NCBI GenBank assembly: GCA_010279815.1
Contig: QEOQ01000640.1
Coordinates: 974,255 to 1,038,254, forward strand
Length of the DNA stretch: 64,000 nucleotides
Source: Brachionus plicatilis
Lineage: Eukaryota; Rotifera; Eurotatoria; Ploima; Brachionidae
Reading direction: 5' to 3'
Shown here piece after piece: positions 39,501 to 51,259 of the stretch; within the stretch, counting starts at the first letter, position 1; every line of letters starts with the position of its first letter. The notes beneath the pieces are model-generated. The model worked only from the letters and a program-made list of their open reading frames with translations, was not told the DNA's origin and searched no databases. The position numbers and the translations under genes are program-made.

Positions 39501-39578
39501 TGGTTCATTTGAAAAATTCGACTCCTGATTGCTCTTGATCACTGGTCCATTGCTCGTTGATGTTGTTTGAACATTCAT
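36557..39578 (-). CDS. TSC22D-like: TSC22 domain family protein (long bunched/TSC22D1-like isoform)
   Basis: Two exons, 39047-39578 and 36557-37440, join in phase (T|CT) to give 471 aa. The intron is 1606 nt and carries a dispersed repeat. The TSC box plus leucine zipper is at about residues 368-416 (AMDMVKSHLTQAVRDEI, then NLREHCNRLEQENRLLK), which mediates dimerisation in this family. Upstream are the two short motifs of long isoforms, SRFRIVK and RGRWYVAEF, and a possible LEITGV match to the first conserved motif. The linker is Ser/Asn/Gln-rich and probably disordered. Long bunched isoforms promote growth together with Madm/NRBP1 in flies; that role is known for the family, not shown here. 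The start is the first in-frame ATG (39578) after a TAG stop. An additional upstream exon joined at the AG before 39597 cannot be excluded. A short GILZ-like isoform from an internal promoter is possible. Confidence 0.9.
37678..37895 (+). repeat. Dispersed repeat, copy 2 (intronic)
   Basis: It starts CAGAGTTGTTTAAAAG and continues with CTCAAGACAAGTCCAAGTC, GAATTGTGAAGACT and GGCAAATCTATTGCATTAGA. It matches 25867-26113 over its whole length and lies in the TSC22 intron. Confidence 0.8.
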
Positions 39579-42143
39579 TTGAGGGCTCAAGTAAAAATTA
39601 GCCTATTTCTCTTTACTTAAGAAATTATCTTTCTAGATAAGAAAAGCAATTACATAAAATATTGAAAGTCGCATTTAACAAATAACGCTTAGATATCTCA
39701 AAAACATAAAACAATTTACGTTTTAGCTTTTAATTTAGCTGCATTACCTTTTATTTAATTTGAAAATAAAAAAAAAAAAAAGAAAAAAAAACTTTTTGCC
39801 ATCATTTCAGTTATTTTCTGATTCTATTTCGTTCTTTTGTTGCTTACTGCTGATTTCAAACTAATTATTGTTTTAATAAACATTTTGAAAAAAATAATAA
39901 TAAAATATTTGAATGGGAAACATAATTTTGTAGATGAGGGGAAAAAGCCTAGCTGTAGCTAAATAGGTTTAGCAGACTGGATAAATAAAGAAAAGAGTGC
40001 CAAATGAATAAATTATTGAAATTATAAAGTGCGTATCAGCGTTTTAAATTATCTAAGATAATTTAGTTTTGATGCAGTTTAATAATTTAACTTGTGCCTA
40101 GGTGAAATTAATCACCATTTAAATAGTTAAAAAAATTATTTAACAAGAACACTTTCATACATTTGAAATATCTAAATTTCAAATATTTCAACGCATTCTA
40201 TTAATTATCTTTCAGAATTTGAATTACATTTTGCATCTAAAAAATCTCAATAAATATACTTTAAAATTTTGTTTTATGTTTATTTTAAAACTTGATGAAT
40301 AATTCTAAAATAATAATTTGAAAATAATTAAAAAATTAAAAAAAAAAAAAACTTTCATTCACTTTGATTAAACATATTTGATATATAGCTTAAAATAATT
40401 GGTATGCTTTTACTATTCTAAATATTTGCATTTTAGTTTTTGATGCTTGTTAGCTTTTAAATTTAGTCTATTTGATGAATCGTTTCTTTATTAACAAAAA
40501 AATCAAGTATTCTTCCGGAAAACGCCTTAACGCCTCTGAACAGAAAAAAAATGTCTCTCTATTCCTGAATGCGGAATTATTAATTTAACTAAATTTTTTT
40601 TTTAAAGAATACATTTAATTCAATATCTTAATTTTTATTATCCAAACTTCAAATGATTTAGCTTAAAAGAAAATAGAATTTATAAGAAAAACAGAAAAAA
40701 AATGAACCTGAGAATAAAATTTTTTTATAATTTATAAAGCCCTTTTTTAAAGCAATAATTTTGATATTTTAAAATATAGGAACAAGCAATCAGCTGTTTT
40801 TGAATATTAAAATTTTTATTTGAATAAGATACCTTCGAGGCATTAAATGTTGTAGGCTTGTTTAAACCGCGTTTTATATTTTTGTCATAACTAAAAAGTC
40901 TTTCCGAAACATTATCGTGTACAAAGACTTTTATTGAATTATGAAGTTTTGCTACAAAATTGATTCAACTCTTTTGTGATTCAATGTAATTTTATAATAA
41001 TGTTTTAGTTTTGAGAGCTAAATTATATTCAAAAAATGTGTATAGGTGTGAATATTTCTATAGTTACCTTAAGAGTCAAATAAAATTATTTTGATTAGAT
41101 TTATAAGGATTTTAAAAAACTTTTTTTGGAAACAAAAAGATTATTTTTTATCCAAAAAATCATAATTATTTTTAATAAGGATTTGAGCTAAAATACAATA
41201 TCGGATTAAAATATTAACAAGGTCGCCTTTGGATTAATTTTTTTGACAATTATTAATATTGATTATAATAAATTAATAAAATTTTAATAATTTAAAAAAA
41301 AAAACTAAAATTATGATTTTCAAGATTTCGATTGAATTTGAGTTTAAATTATCAATATATGCCTTTTTCCCTTGCAAACAAATTCCCTAAAATCATTTCT
41401 CTTTGAACAGTTAAGCTTCTTTGCACAGAACATCATTTTAGTTAGAGTTAGAAAAATTTGCAAGGGAATACGGTAATAAAAGTGTTAAACATTTTTAATT
41501 TCAAGTATGAAATCATTTTCTTTCTGATTAATTTAAAAAGTGGTCATGAGAGAGAATATGGTTGTATTAAAAGCAATTTTATGGATCAAAAGACCATTAA
41601 AATTTTTCGAGATTAATGCATACTTGGCCACTGACAAATTTATATTGACCAAGCAAAATTAAAAAAACAAATTAACTAAATGATTTTAATTTATTGAAAT
41701 GCTCCAGTGATTTCGACAATCTTGAATTGTCCCAAGCCCCTCAATCTCTTCTCTTTCTTCTAATTTTGCTTTCATCATATCTCTTATTATTTAATTAGAA
41801 AAGGAACCCATACTATAAAATGCTTGAACTAGATTTAGTTGAACTATCTTTTTAGTTTTAGCAAACTTTCAATTGATGCTTTTATTTTGCCAAACTTTTT
41901 TTCATCTGCATATTAATACCCCCATAATGATAACTAATCAAAATAAGAGAGTTTTGTTTAAGGGAAAATAGGACCTTAAGAATTTTTTTCTTTCAATACC
42001 TTATTTTAATGTTGAACCAACTTAGAGAATTTAAAAGATAAAAAATTTAAAATATTTTCCTAAAAATAAAATTTGGAATAATAAAAAAGTGTGCTGTTTT
42101 TCAATCTAATACAAAATTGTTAAATCTTAAAAATATTTAAAAA
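39579..42143. other. AT-rich intergenic region
   Basis: This lies between the divergent TSC22 and RING genes and so should contain both promoters. Only poly(A)-rich low-complexity tracts were seen. A slightly less AT-rich patch at 41340-41480 has no readable frame. Confidence 0.45.
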
Positions 42144-43806
42144 ATGGGCACTAAACACTCAGCGCTTTATCAAGATCAGAATCAAAATAATGGCTCCGAA
42201 AGGTTTCGATCTAATATTCCAATCGACGATGCGTTTAACACTCAGTTTATGAGTCAATTTGATCCTTTTAACACCATTCGCAGTGGACCAAATATGGTCT
42301 ATAATTTCAACTGTCTTCCACCAAAGCCTCCAAGAGCCAATGCTGAGAACACTGCTTCTAATCGCGCATTTCATCCATCTTTGGAAAATTTTTCTAATAG
42401 CCCTCAAAACCAACTATCACCAAAGATAACTGAGAAACGTAAACCAGATCGAAATTCAATAAAACCATCTTTGGCTTCTAAACTTTCTCTAATACAAGAA
42501 ATCCTTGAGTGTCCAATTTGCTATAATTTGTACGAAAATCCTCATGTACTTCCATGTCAACATACATTTTGCAAAAAATGCATAATTTCATTGCAGTGCA
42601 ACAGTCTCAGCAAGACTATTGACTGTCCAATTTGTCGTGAAAGACACTTGTTACCAAACGGGATAGAAAATTTGACTGCCAATTACACCATGAAAAAATT
42701 AATTGAATTGGAATCGTTGGCTTCCACAGAATGGGAAAAAGAAAAAAATACCAATTCAAAAGCCAAATGTTTTGGATGCCAAAAATACGCCAATTTAACT
42801 GTCTGCTCGGATTGTTCTTATATGCTTTGCCCAGAATGCGTATCCAATCCTGATCATGACTATATCATAGGTTTAAAAATTAAATTTTAATATCCGCATT
42901 GGATTACTTTTTTTCAATTTTAGAATCAAAATTAAAGTCTAAAAAGTATTTGAACAGATACCACAGAGCTTCAATGCGTCAAAAACAACCTGAGTATGCA
43001 AAAAGGTTCTTAAAATTAAATAAAAATAATTTTTAACTATACATTAAAATTAAATTGATATTTTCTTAAGGCCCGAGTTGTATTATCGCAACGATGATGA
43101 AGTGTCTCGACTAAAGTTGACGCTTTTGTGTCACTCGTCAGCAGTTGAAGAAGCCCAGGAAAAAGACTCGGACAAAAAGGATCAAGTTTTGGAAGATGAA
43201 TTCGGAAAGTGTAAAACATTCCAGAAAATAAGCATTTCAGCGACTGATAGAGTGATCACTTTGAAAAGGATTGTGGAAAAAAAGTTTAGCATTTTTACCA
43301 AAGATCAAATTTTAGTCTACAAAGATCAAATTCTTAGAAACGATCTAAGGCCTCTAAGTTATTATGGTTTGAGACAATTTTCTCGAATACATATTTTTGA
43401 TGAAAGGGATATTAAGGATAGCAATGACGAAGAAGATATATATGGAATTTATCAAGATACAAATTTAATAAATGAGGCAGTAAATAAGTCAGATAATGGA
43501 GAGGCCAAAAAAAATGAGGTAAAAAATGAACGTGGTTCAAAATCTAGCAAATCGTCCACTCTCTCAAGTCAAACAGATCTAAGTTTTGATAAAGCTTCTA
43601 GCCGCTCGGTCTATTCGAATGAGATATCTTACTCGACCCCATTTAAGAGAATGGGACCAAAGCGTTCATCGATTCATTACACAACTCAGCGTCTACCCTC
43701 AAAAAATTGTTACTCTCAGTATCCTTTGAAAAGTAAATACGCCACACTTAATTATAGAAAACTTGATGAGCTATTCGACAAAAAAATTAATCTGAGAGAT
43801 TATTAA
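42144..43806 (+). CDS. RING-type E3 ligase-like protein with B-box-like zinc motif and C-terminal ubiquitin-like domain
   Basis: Three exons, 42144-42870, 42924-43005 and 43071-43806, join in phase to 514 aa. A perfect C3HC4 RING lies at residues 123-164 (C123, C126, C138, H140, C143, C146, C161, C164), so ubiquitin-ligase activity is likely. A second cysteine cluster at 209-238 (CFGCQKY, CSDCSYMLCPEC) looks like a reduced B-box. Around 318-385 the segment with VITLKRIVEKKFSIF and YKDQILRNDLRPLSYYGL follows the ubiquitin-fold pattern. The rest is Ser/Asn-rich and probably disordered. The N-terminus MGTKHSA fits an N-myristoylation signal, suggesting membrane attachment, and PPKPPR could bind SH3 domains. 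I cannot name an orthologue; the order RING, B-box-like, UBL is not one I know from TRIM or PCGF proteins. Substrates are unknown. Confidence 0.85.
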
Positions 43807-43999
43807 TATTTAAAATAAAAAATTTGTTAAACATTAAAAAAACATATTTGGTCCGAAATAATTATTCGGTTTTCTCATTTGTTTTTTTTTTTTTTTTTCA
43901 TTTTCCTAAATTACAAATGAGACCAGTTTATTTTAATTTACATTATTTTAAATTTAATTTAAATAAAAACTAAAAAAAAACTTAATTTAATTTTTTAAT

Positions 44000-44493
44000 T
44001 TAATTTATCCGTTTTTTGTTTGATTCTTCTTGAATTGTTTTAAGTGCATCTTTAATTTTTTTGAAGCCGTCAGAAGAACGTTCATATTCAATCAATTTTC
44101 TCTGAGCTTAACACAAAAAAATATTGATTTATTCAAATTTAATCAAAATAGTACCTGTGTTCGAAGCCTTGACCATGTAGTAAGCAGTTACTTGAGCTGC
44201 TCTCTTTATCGCCTTAGATTCGGCTAACTGAGAAATACTTTTAATTTCAATTAAATTAAAGAATTTTTACAGCAAAATACTTTATCAATAACTTGTTCAT
44301 TGTGGGCAATATTTCCGAATATTCTAAAAAAAAAATTAGGATTTATTATTATAAATTTTAATTTTTTTCATGATTAAATTTTTTATCATGAAATATTTAT
44401 TATTGGAATGGTTTCAATTACGAGTTTATACAAGTTTTTATGGATAATTTCGGATTCGAAAAAAATTTACCTGTGTAGGAACCGTCCGAACAT
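44000..44493 (-). CDS. NCBP2AS2-like: NCBP2AS2 family small protein, paralogue 1
   Basis: Four exons, 44471-44493, 44281-44323, 44155-44227 and 44000-44106, give 81 aa starting MFGRFLHRIFGNIAHNEQVI. All junctions are GT-AG and in phase, and introns are 48-147 nt. The core DKLAESKAIKRAAQVTAYYM matches the conserved ERLSESRPIRRAAQLTAF region of human NCBP2AS2, and the preceding LHR...HNEQVID matches its LLHSPQLVE. The family is small, basic and poorly characterised; the name comes from a gene antisense to NCBP2, and no molecular function is established here. It is divergent from the second copy, 254 bp away, with a shared promoter region. This gene is too fragmented to be seen as an open frame; an opposite-strand frame over exons 3-4 is a shadow. 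Confidence 0.85.
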
Positions 44494-44746
44494 TTTTAGG
44501 GTAAATATTTTACAAAAAATTCAAAAATTGTTTCAGAAAATTTAATAATACTTTTTTTAGCATAAAAAATATAATTAATTATATAATTGAAAATTTAGAA
44601 GTGAAATATTTCAAAATATTTTAAAATTGCATAACTAGGTTGAAATAATATCTTGCTTTCTAAAATTATTCAAAAATTTAAACACATCAGAATGAAAAAA
44701 AAATCTTTTTATTTTTCTTTATATACTAATCAGTCTACTTAGCCCT

Positions 44747-45238
44747 ATGATTTGGAATCGAATTCGAAGGTAAAAATTAAAAATTTTCAACTTAAACAAT
44801 TTTTATTAAAAATTTTTTGATAAAATTTGTAAGTTATTTGATCGGATTTAGCAAAAGTGATCGAATTGTAAATAAAGTAGTATATTTATTAAGAATGAAT
44901 GGAGTAATTTTAAATTGTTTATGATCTAGATTGCCGACTCTAAGCCGATTAGAGAAGCTGCTCGAATAGCAGCTTATTCTTTAATTCGAATTACAGATAC
45001 AAGTAATTGAAATTTTTAAATTTTTAAATCTTTACTTGAACAGATTATTTTTAAAGTTAAACAGAAAAAATTAGAGTATGAAAGGCAAGGTGGACACGAA
45101 AAAATGAAACAAGTTACTAAAGATGATTTAAAAAAAGGTTTTGGAATAGCAAAAGAAATGGTTACTTATGATATACCGGAAACTATAAAAAAAATAATTA
45201 GAGATTTAAATCCAAAAAATCGACCACGGCGTGATTAA
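44747..45238 (+). CDS. NCBP2AS2-like: NCBP2AS2 family small protein, paralogue 2
   Basis: Four exons, 44747-44769, 44852-44876, 44930-45002 and 45057-45238, give 100 aa starting MIWNRIRSKSDRIVNK. The core IADSKPIREAARIAAYSLIR is the same conserved block as in the neighbouring minus-strand copy, and the tail VKQ/IKQKKLEYERQGGHE aligns with TAQRKLIEYERSSDG there. Exons 1 and 3 have identical lengths in the two copies (23 and 73 nt) and all three intron phases agree, so the pair arose by duplication. This copy lacks six residues encoded by exon 2 and has a longer basic C-terminus (NPKNRPRRD). The acceptor of exon 4 (TTTTTAAAG) is weaker than the nearby AACAG, but only it keeps the frame open. 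Confidence 0.78.
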
Positions 45239-46089
45239 AAATATTCAGGAATTTTATTTGAAAATGAATTTTTGTTAAATAAAAATATAAAAGAAAAATA
45301 TTAATTATTATATTTAACGTGAATTTGCATAACTTTTCTTATATCCTTAAAAACTGATTTAATTATTTTTGGACAAAATTTTTTTTGAAATATTGAATAC
45401 ATTTATCAACAAAAAAAAATTTTTGACATCGATTTTTACTGATTTCAAGCTTAATTACAAATAAACAAAAACAAACCCCAAAACAAAGGCCAGTTTTTTG
45501 ACTTGAAATTGGCCACAAAATTTACCAATGTAATTTTTTTGTAATGAATTACATTAATTAATGAACAATAATTCTATGGAATAATTTAATTTAGTACTTT
45601 ATAAAGGACTTAAAATTCAACAATTTAAATAAATCGATTTGTTATAGAATTTTTGAAAAAGTACGTGTATTTTATTAATCATTCAATTGAAAATTTTATT
45701 TTATTTTACTAAGTATGCAATTTTTATACTTTTTAGTAAGTTTTGTTAGAAATTGTAGTTAATCTTTTGATAATTTTAAGAATATGTGAGGAATTTTGAA
45801 AAAATTTGTGTTTGAATTTGACATGTAGATTTGACATGCTTTGATTCTCATGCTATTCAAATTTTTACAAATATAACAAGACATACCCAGTAATATTTTT
45901 ATAAAATGTTTGGTTAAAGATTTAAAATTTTTATTTTTTGTGATCATCAAATTATTTTCGGAATCTCTTTTATTATTTTATATTTTGGAATAAATCTTAA
46001 CTTTCACACTTTTTCTAACCATTTTGAATAATATCCTAGAAATACATCTTAAAAAAGTTAGTGAAACGTACATTAGATTAGTAGTAATA
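45239..46089. other. AT-rich intergenic spacer
   Basis: This is the 3' flank of the plus-strand NCBP2AS2-like gene. Nothing beyond low-complexity AT sequence was seen; the 63-aa minus frame at 45759-45950 has no recognisable features. Confidence 0.45.
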
Positions 46090-47560
46090 GAAGTAGTGGT
46101 ACTAATCCACAAGCTGCAACGTAGTAACGTCCAGCTATAGCAGTAAAAAGAAGAGTTAAAAGTCCTAATTTTCCTAAAAAAATGTTCTATATAAATTTTT
46201 AAATATCGATTGATTTAAGTTCCTTAAACTAATTTGGTACAATTTGTCAAGAACCATTCGTCCAATCGTGCTTTAAACCTATTCATGCTATTCGCCTCAA
46301 CAATAAAGGCTGGTTATAGATTCCAACAAACTGCAACTCGATATGAGAAGAAGTGCATTCTTGCGTTTACATACTTATGATAATCATTAATTTCACGAGA
46401 TGTGAAACTCTGTAATCTGTCTTTTTGAGTGTGTCCTCTCGTTGACGCCGCAGGTCCAACTATTTCAGCGCTTGTGGTTAACTCTTTTCCTCCTCAAGTC
46501 TTAAGTATTCAAACCCATCTGTCCTAATCGTGTCTCATAACTTATATTTCTGCTTGCAGCTGGTATTTTAGTTGCTCGGTGCTGCACTCTCTCCACCAGT
46601 GTAATTTCGGATATATTCGATAGATTCCAAATCGGCACGGCAAACTCAATATGTGACCTTACATAAGTTGTGTAGCGCTTTTCTCATAGATTACATACAC
46701 GACTCTCAAAAGTATTTTTTAAAAGTTCCAGCATCTTAGATGCTTTATTTTCATAGACTTGAACCTGATTCTTCCGGATCCGGATCCACGTAAATCCTTG
46801 GATCCCGTTCTAATTCACTTACCGATAATTCACTCGTCAAACCATTTGATTGATGATGTGTACTTGTTGGTTACCAAAACTCATTAATTTGCATTTTTGG
46901 AGTTCAATTCCATGTTCCAATCATTACATCACTTCACTACATTATTGAGGTACTTTGGAATTGTCTTAATTTTTCATTCGTTTCAACCGTCGCTATTATT
47001 TTACTATCATCTGCGTACATTTAAAACAAATTTTTTACAACACCTAGCAAGTCGTTTATGAATATAATGAACAGAATCGGAGCCAATACTTAGTATTGCG
47101 GTACACCACTTGTAACATCTGTACATTCGGACGCAAAGTCTCCTATAACCCTTTCTTTTCTATCCTTGAGAAAACTTTTAATACAGTCTAATATTTTGCC
47201 ATTTACCCCGTACGCTTCAAGCTATTTCAGTAAACGCTTATGTGGGACCTTGTCATAAGCTTTCGCAAAGTTTAGATATAACACAAACAATGGTTTACCC
47301 TTAGCTATTTGATATGTAATTGTATCTAATGTTTCCAACAAATTCGTAGTGCATGACTTGTTCGGTTCAAAACCTGCTTGTTCATCGCAAATGATCTTCG
47401 TATTTTTAAGATGGTCAACTATTAAATTGCGTTTAATATTTTTGAACAATTTACATACAATGGATGTCAATGAAACTGGTCAGTAGTTAACTGGCGATAT
47501 ATTAGCATCAGTCCATTTTTGAGGCACCTTACCGTAATTAGATCAAGAAGCCATAAATTA
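46090..47560 (-). mobile_element. Decayed LINE (Jockey/CR1-type), RT to 3' end
   Basis: Minus-strand translation shows NISPVNY*PVSLTSIVCK, then an open stretch 47222-47470 with DEQAGFEPNKSCTTNLL and YLNFAKAYDKVPHKRLL. Next come FLKDRKERV, VTSGVPQ and APILFIIFINDL, then YADDSKII, and near 46250 NRFKARLDEWF, which is typical of the C-terminus of these proteins. Many stops and shifts show the copy is dead. A (CTA)n-like, less AT-rich tail at about 46090-46160 probably is the 3' UTR end. The 5' part of the element is missing beyond 47560. Confidence 0.85.
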
Positions 47561-47875
47561 GTGGCATAAATGTTACTCTTATCCTTCAACAATTATTTAA
47601 TTTCATGACAAATCTTAAAATTTAAAATTTGAATTTTTTTCTTTTTATTAGTGTAGTATCTTTATCACGGGGCATACTATCTTGATTTTAAAGTCTATAT
47701 ACTCCTAAGAAAAAAGAGTTTAATTTTCTTTAAATTTTTTCTTGAAAATTTTCATCTATTATTAAAATATTTATTGTCTTAAAATTTATTTAAAAGTTTT
47801 AGATTGAACTAAAATTCAAAATTTCAAAAATTTTATTTGTATTAAACAACTAGTTATTAAATTTTTACAAAAGTT

Positions 47876-49545
47876 TTAAAAATCACTATCATAATTGTCT
47901 TTTTCCTCGTCAGATTCACTTGCATCGCTGTTATATTCCGTCTCTTCTTCATCGTCTTCGTCATCATCCTCGTCCATTTCCTCTTCGCTATCATAATAAT
48001 TACCGTCAAAAGTTAAATAGTTTACCAGCTCATTGGAACCTGTTATGCGACAAAAATCCTTCTGGTCCAATTCATGTATTAAATCTATATTACCATACAA
48101 CAGAACTATCTTTAGGGCACTCATTCTATCAAATATTTTGGGACTCAGTCTTCTAATTTCATTCAATCTAAAATCAATTTTTACCAATGTATTTAGTTGG
48201 TCCGCAAATAAGCTCTCTTCCAATTCTACCAATTTGTTCATATTCAAATGAAGCTCTTTTAGACTGTACAAAGTTTTAAGCGCATTTTGCTCAACAAAAT
48301 CAATCTCATTCGAATTAAGATACAATTTTTCTAAGCTATTTAATCCCTTAAACATATCATTGGGAATCAGCTGGAAGTTGTTACATGACATTTCAAGTTC
48401 TAAAAGACTCGATAGACGCTCAAAAATCAGCGGAGAAATACTTGACAATCTATTGCCCGAAAGATTCAAGATTTTTAAGTTCTTGAGACCAGTAAAGCAG
48501 TCAGGCTCTAGGTGCGATATTCTATTGTTCGATACATCTAATTGTTCTAAATTCACTAAATTTATAAACCAATTTGAGCCGATTAGTTCCAATTTGTTAA
48601 AAGACAGATTGAGATTTTTCAACCATGTCAAGTTTAAGAAAGAGCCCAAGGCTATATTTTTTATCTTGTTGTGGTTTAAATCTAGACTTGTTAGACTCGA
48701 CCACTGTTCATCTGGTTTTTTCAACTGGTCAATTGACACTAATTCGAATCGTTCGAAGTTCACTTCTTCAATGCTGAATATTTCGTTTTCTTTTATTTCG
48801 ACGATGTGTTTGTTGCAGTCTTTTAGGCTCTCCGAAATAAGCCTTGAAATGGAGTACAATTTCAAAAAATTTGTGTCCAATTTTTTTCCATTTTTGCTCA
48901 AAATAAATCTTTTCTAGATGAATAAAATTATTAAAAAACTAAAAAAAATTTAATTATTTATTTTTTGGGTACCAATTTTCCAGAGTTACTGTTGAAATTT
49001 CCTATTTTACTAAAAATTAAAAATTTTAAAATCAATCAATTTTTAAATTGATTTTTATTTTACTTGAACAGAAGCGTAAGGTCCTCGCTCAAAATATGTT
49101 CTATCACAATTAGTCTACCGAAATCGTTTTGATTGAATTTTAAATTTCTATTTGGATGAAAAAAAATCCACTTATTATTGAATAGTAATTTTCTAATTTG
49201 CATGGTGTGATGATCTATATTTTTTGTGTCGATTTTTTCTACCAATTGCATTAATTTTGATTCTTGGGATAATTTTAGCATCAAAATAGATATATAATCC
49301 AACATTGTTTGCCTTGCTTGATTAATTGCTTTCACATCATCGGCTTGATTCGGAAGCTTGAGTCCTATCAATTTTTCGGCACTAATGTCTAACTGTAGTG
49401 TTAAATCATCAAAGTATTGCTGTAAATAAGCTTGAGGTAGTTTTGCGATCAGAGTTAATTTGGCAATTCTATCTTTTAGTTGCTGTTCATCTTGAAAATA
49501 TTCTTCTGAAATCATTTTTCGGAACACATTGAAAATTTTAAACAT
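47876..49545 (-). CDS. Leucine-rich-repeat protein with novel N-terminal region and acidic tail
   Basis: Three exons, 49064-49545, 48973-49009 and 47876-48913, join in phase (introns 54 and 59 nt) into 518 aa. Splicing is needed because the LRR frame alone has no upstream ATG; the ATG at 49545 starts the first exon. Residues 1-173 are mostly helical with no domain I recognise. Residues about 245-467 hold nine or so typical 24-residue LRRs (for example LNLSFNKLELIGSNWFINL, LDVSNNRISHL and LNLSGNRLSSI), a protein-binding solenoid. The last 37 residues are almost purely acidic (EEEMDEDDDEDDEEE). There is no signal peptide or membrane segment, so a cytosolic or nuclear location is inferred. Cysteine caps of extracellular LRR proteins are absent. 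The partner is unknown. Confidence 0.83.
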
Positions 49546-50837
49546 TGGCTTTTATAGTTTTCGATATTGATCAATCTTTAAATCCATCTTTATTTCTTTG
49601 TTTATTAAAAATTTAAATGACCTGTTTTTTGTCTTAAACATTTCAAAAGAAATATTAAAGATTGCCTAAGAAAAAAAAATATATATATAATTATGTATTA
49701 TTTTGCTTTTAAACATACATTTTTAATAACATAAAGTTTGATTTTATGAATTTGTATTAACGACTTTTTTTTTAATTGTTGTCTTTAATTTTTAAAGATA
49801 TTTTTTTTTCACTTAAATCTTTTAAATAGTGAATAAAATGTTAATATTTTAAATGATCTAGTTAAATTAGACTTGTTAATTGGAGTTAATTTAAGAAATT
49901 GTAGTTGAAATTCAGTTAAGTAAAATTCTAGAATTAGACTCTTAATTAAATGCCCCAGAAAGCCAAAAGGACCTTGACTAAAGAGTATTGCCATACCACG
50001 CTGGTTTTGCTCAAATTATCAATTATTTAAGAAAATTTAAGCAAACAAGAGAAAAAAAAAGTATTTTCACTCAAAGATATTTTTGGAAATTGCGTTTTAA
50101 CGAAAAATTACGAACTTTTCATACGAATCGTTTTCATACGATTCAATTAACAGATTTAAAAGCTGATAAAATTTTTTAAAATAAATAAGGTAAGTAGTTA
50201 GCTCCCCGGCTATAAATATTTTACGGTGAGACCAACTTTTTTACAATTTAAATATTTTATTTTTGGAACTTTCAAAAAATATTATTTATTTGTTTAAAAA
50301 TTCTTAAATTAAAATTTAAGAATTTAAGAATGTGAAATTTTATGTAAATCAAAATAGAATAATAAATGTTTGAAGACTTTGTTTTTAGTTCAAACACTAC
50401 TTTCAAGAAAATTTAACATTTTTTTTTATCAAGCTCTTTTAAAAGCTACTTTGAAATAGATTCGAAACAATTTTTTTACCAAAGATCCAAAAATTAGGTT
50501 CAATATTAAAAAAAAATGAAACAATAAAAGATTTTTATTAAAATAAAAATAAAAGATATAACTCAGTTGTAATCATATTAGCAGTATCCTTCAGTTTAAG
50601 CCGAAAAGAGTTTTTTAAATGTAAAAACAAAGAAAAAAAATCTTGATTGATAATATTTATTTTAAAAAAAAATTTCCAATCATCAAGATTGTGGGTTGAT
50701 TATGCGGAAAAAAATTTCAGTGATTGAAATGAAGCGGTATAGTAAAGAATCTTTTAATTTTTTTAATGTATAAAAGAAATAGTTTTAGTTATCCTGGACA
50801 AAATTATGGATTAAATTAAAAAAATATTATTTAAAAG
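49546..50837. other. AT-rich region, possible transposon remnants
   Basis: A basic 63-aa frame at 49988-50179 (+), ending LKADKIF, and an ATG at 49950 (MPQKAKRTLTKEY) might belong to one spliced gene, but I cannot connect them with confidence. The rest is low-complexity. Confidence 0.35.
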
Positions 50838-50882
50838 ATGGTCGACGCGTTTCGACCAAAAGTGGCCTTATTCAGGATCTAA
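50838..50882 (-). ncRNA. Degenerate hammerhead ribozyme motif of Penelope-like type
   Basis: The minus strand reads CTGAATAA (hammerhead core CTGAUGA with changes), a stem II GGCC-ACTTTT-GGTC that pairs, GAAA, a self-complementary ACGCGT stem III, then GTC before GACC. This is the order of the minimal hammerhead motifs described in Penelope-like retroelements. The mutated CTGAUGA core and imperfect stem I argue that it no longer cleaves. It sits downstream of the Penelope-like coding relic in the same orientation, as expected for a terminal repeat. Confidence 0.6.
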
Positions 50883-51259
50883 CAAATTTTTTAGAAACAT
50901 TTTTAGAAAAAAATTAAAACATAAAAATAAAATAAAGAAATTAAAATTTAAGAGAAGAAAACTTTACAACAAAGTATAAAAGTATTTTATTTTAGACGAG
51001 TAAAACTTATTATTAGTTTTTACTTAATTTTTATGTATTCAATATTTTTGGTATTTTTTATTTAAATTAGGAATTTTAAATTTTGAGAAAAATATTTATT
51101 TACTCACTTTCTGTTAATATTCTTTTAATTTAATCATATTAATTTTATTTTAAAATGAAAAACTTTAAATGATCTTCTCAATGATTTTAACTATTAAAGT
51201 GAATTTATACTTCAGAAAATCTGTCTAAATTACTTAATGTTTTTTTGATATTTTTTCTA

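Noticed and set aside
44030..44227. 65-aa plus-strand frame
   Set aside because: It crosses exons 3 and 4 and an intron of the minus-strand NCBP2AS2-like gene, whose spliced frame is conserved.
48360..48917. 185-aa plus-strand frame opposite the LRR gene
   Set aside because: Antisense shadow; the minus-strand frame has unmistakable LRR periodicity.
49988..50179. 63-aa basic plus-strand frame
   Set aside because: It could be a last exon, but no upstream exon could be joined with confidence and the family is not recognised.
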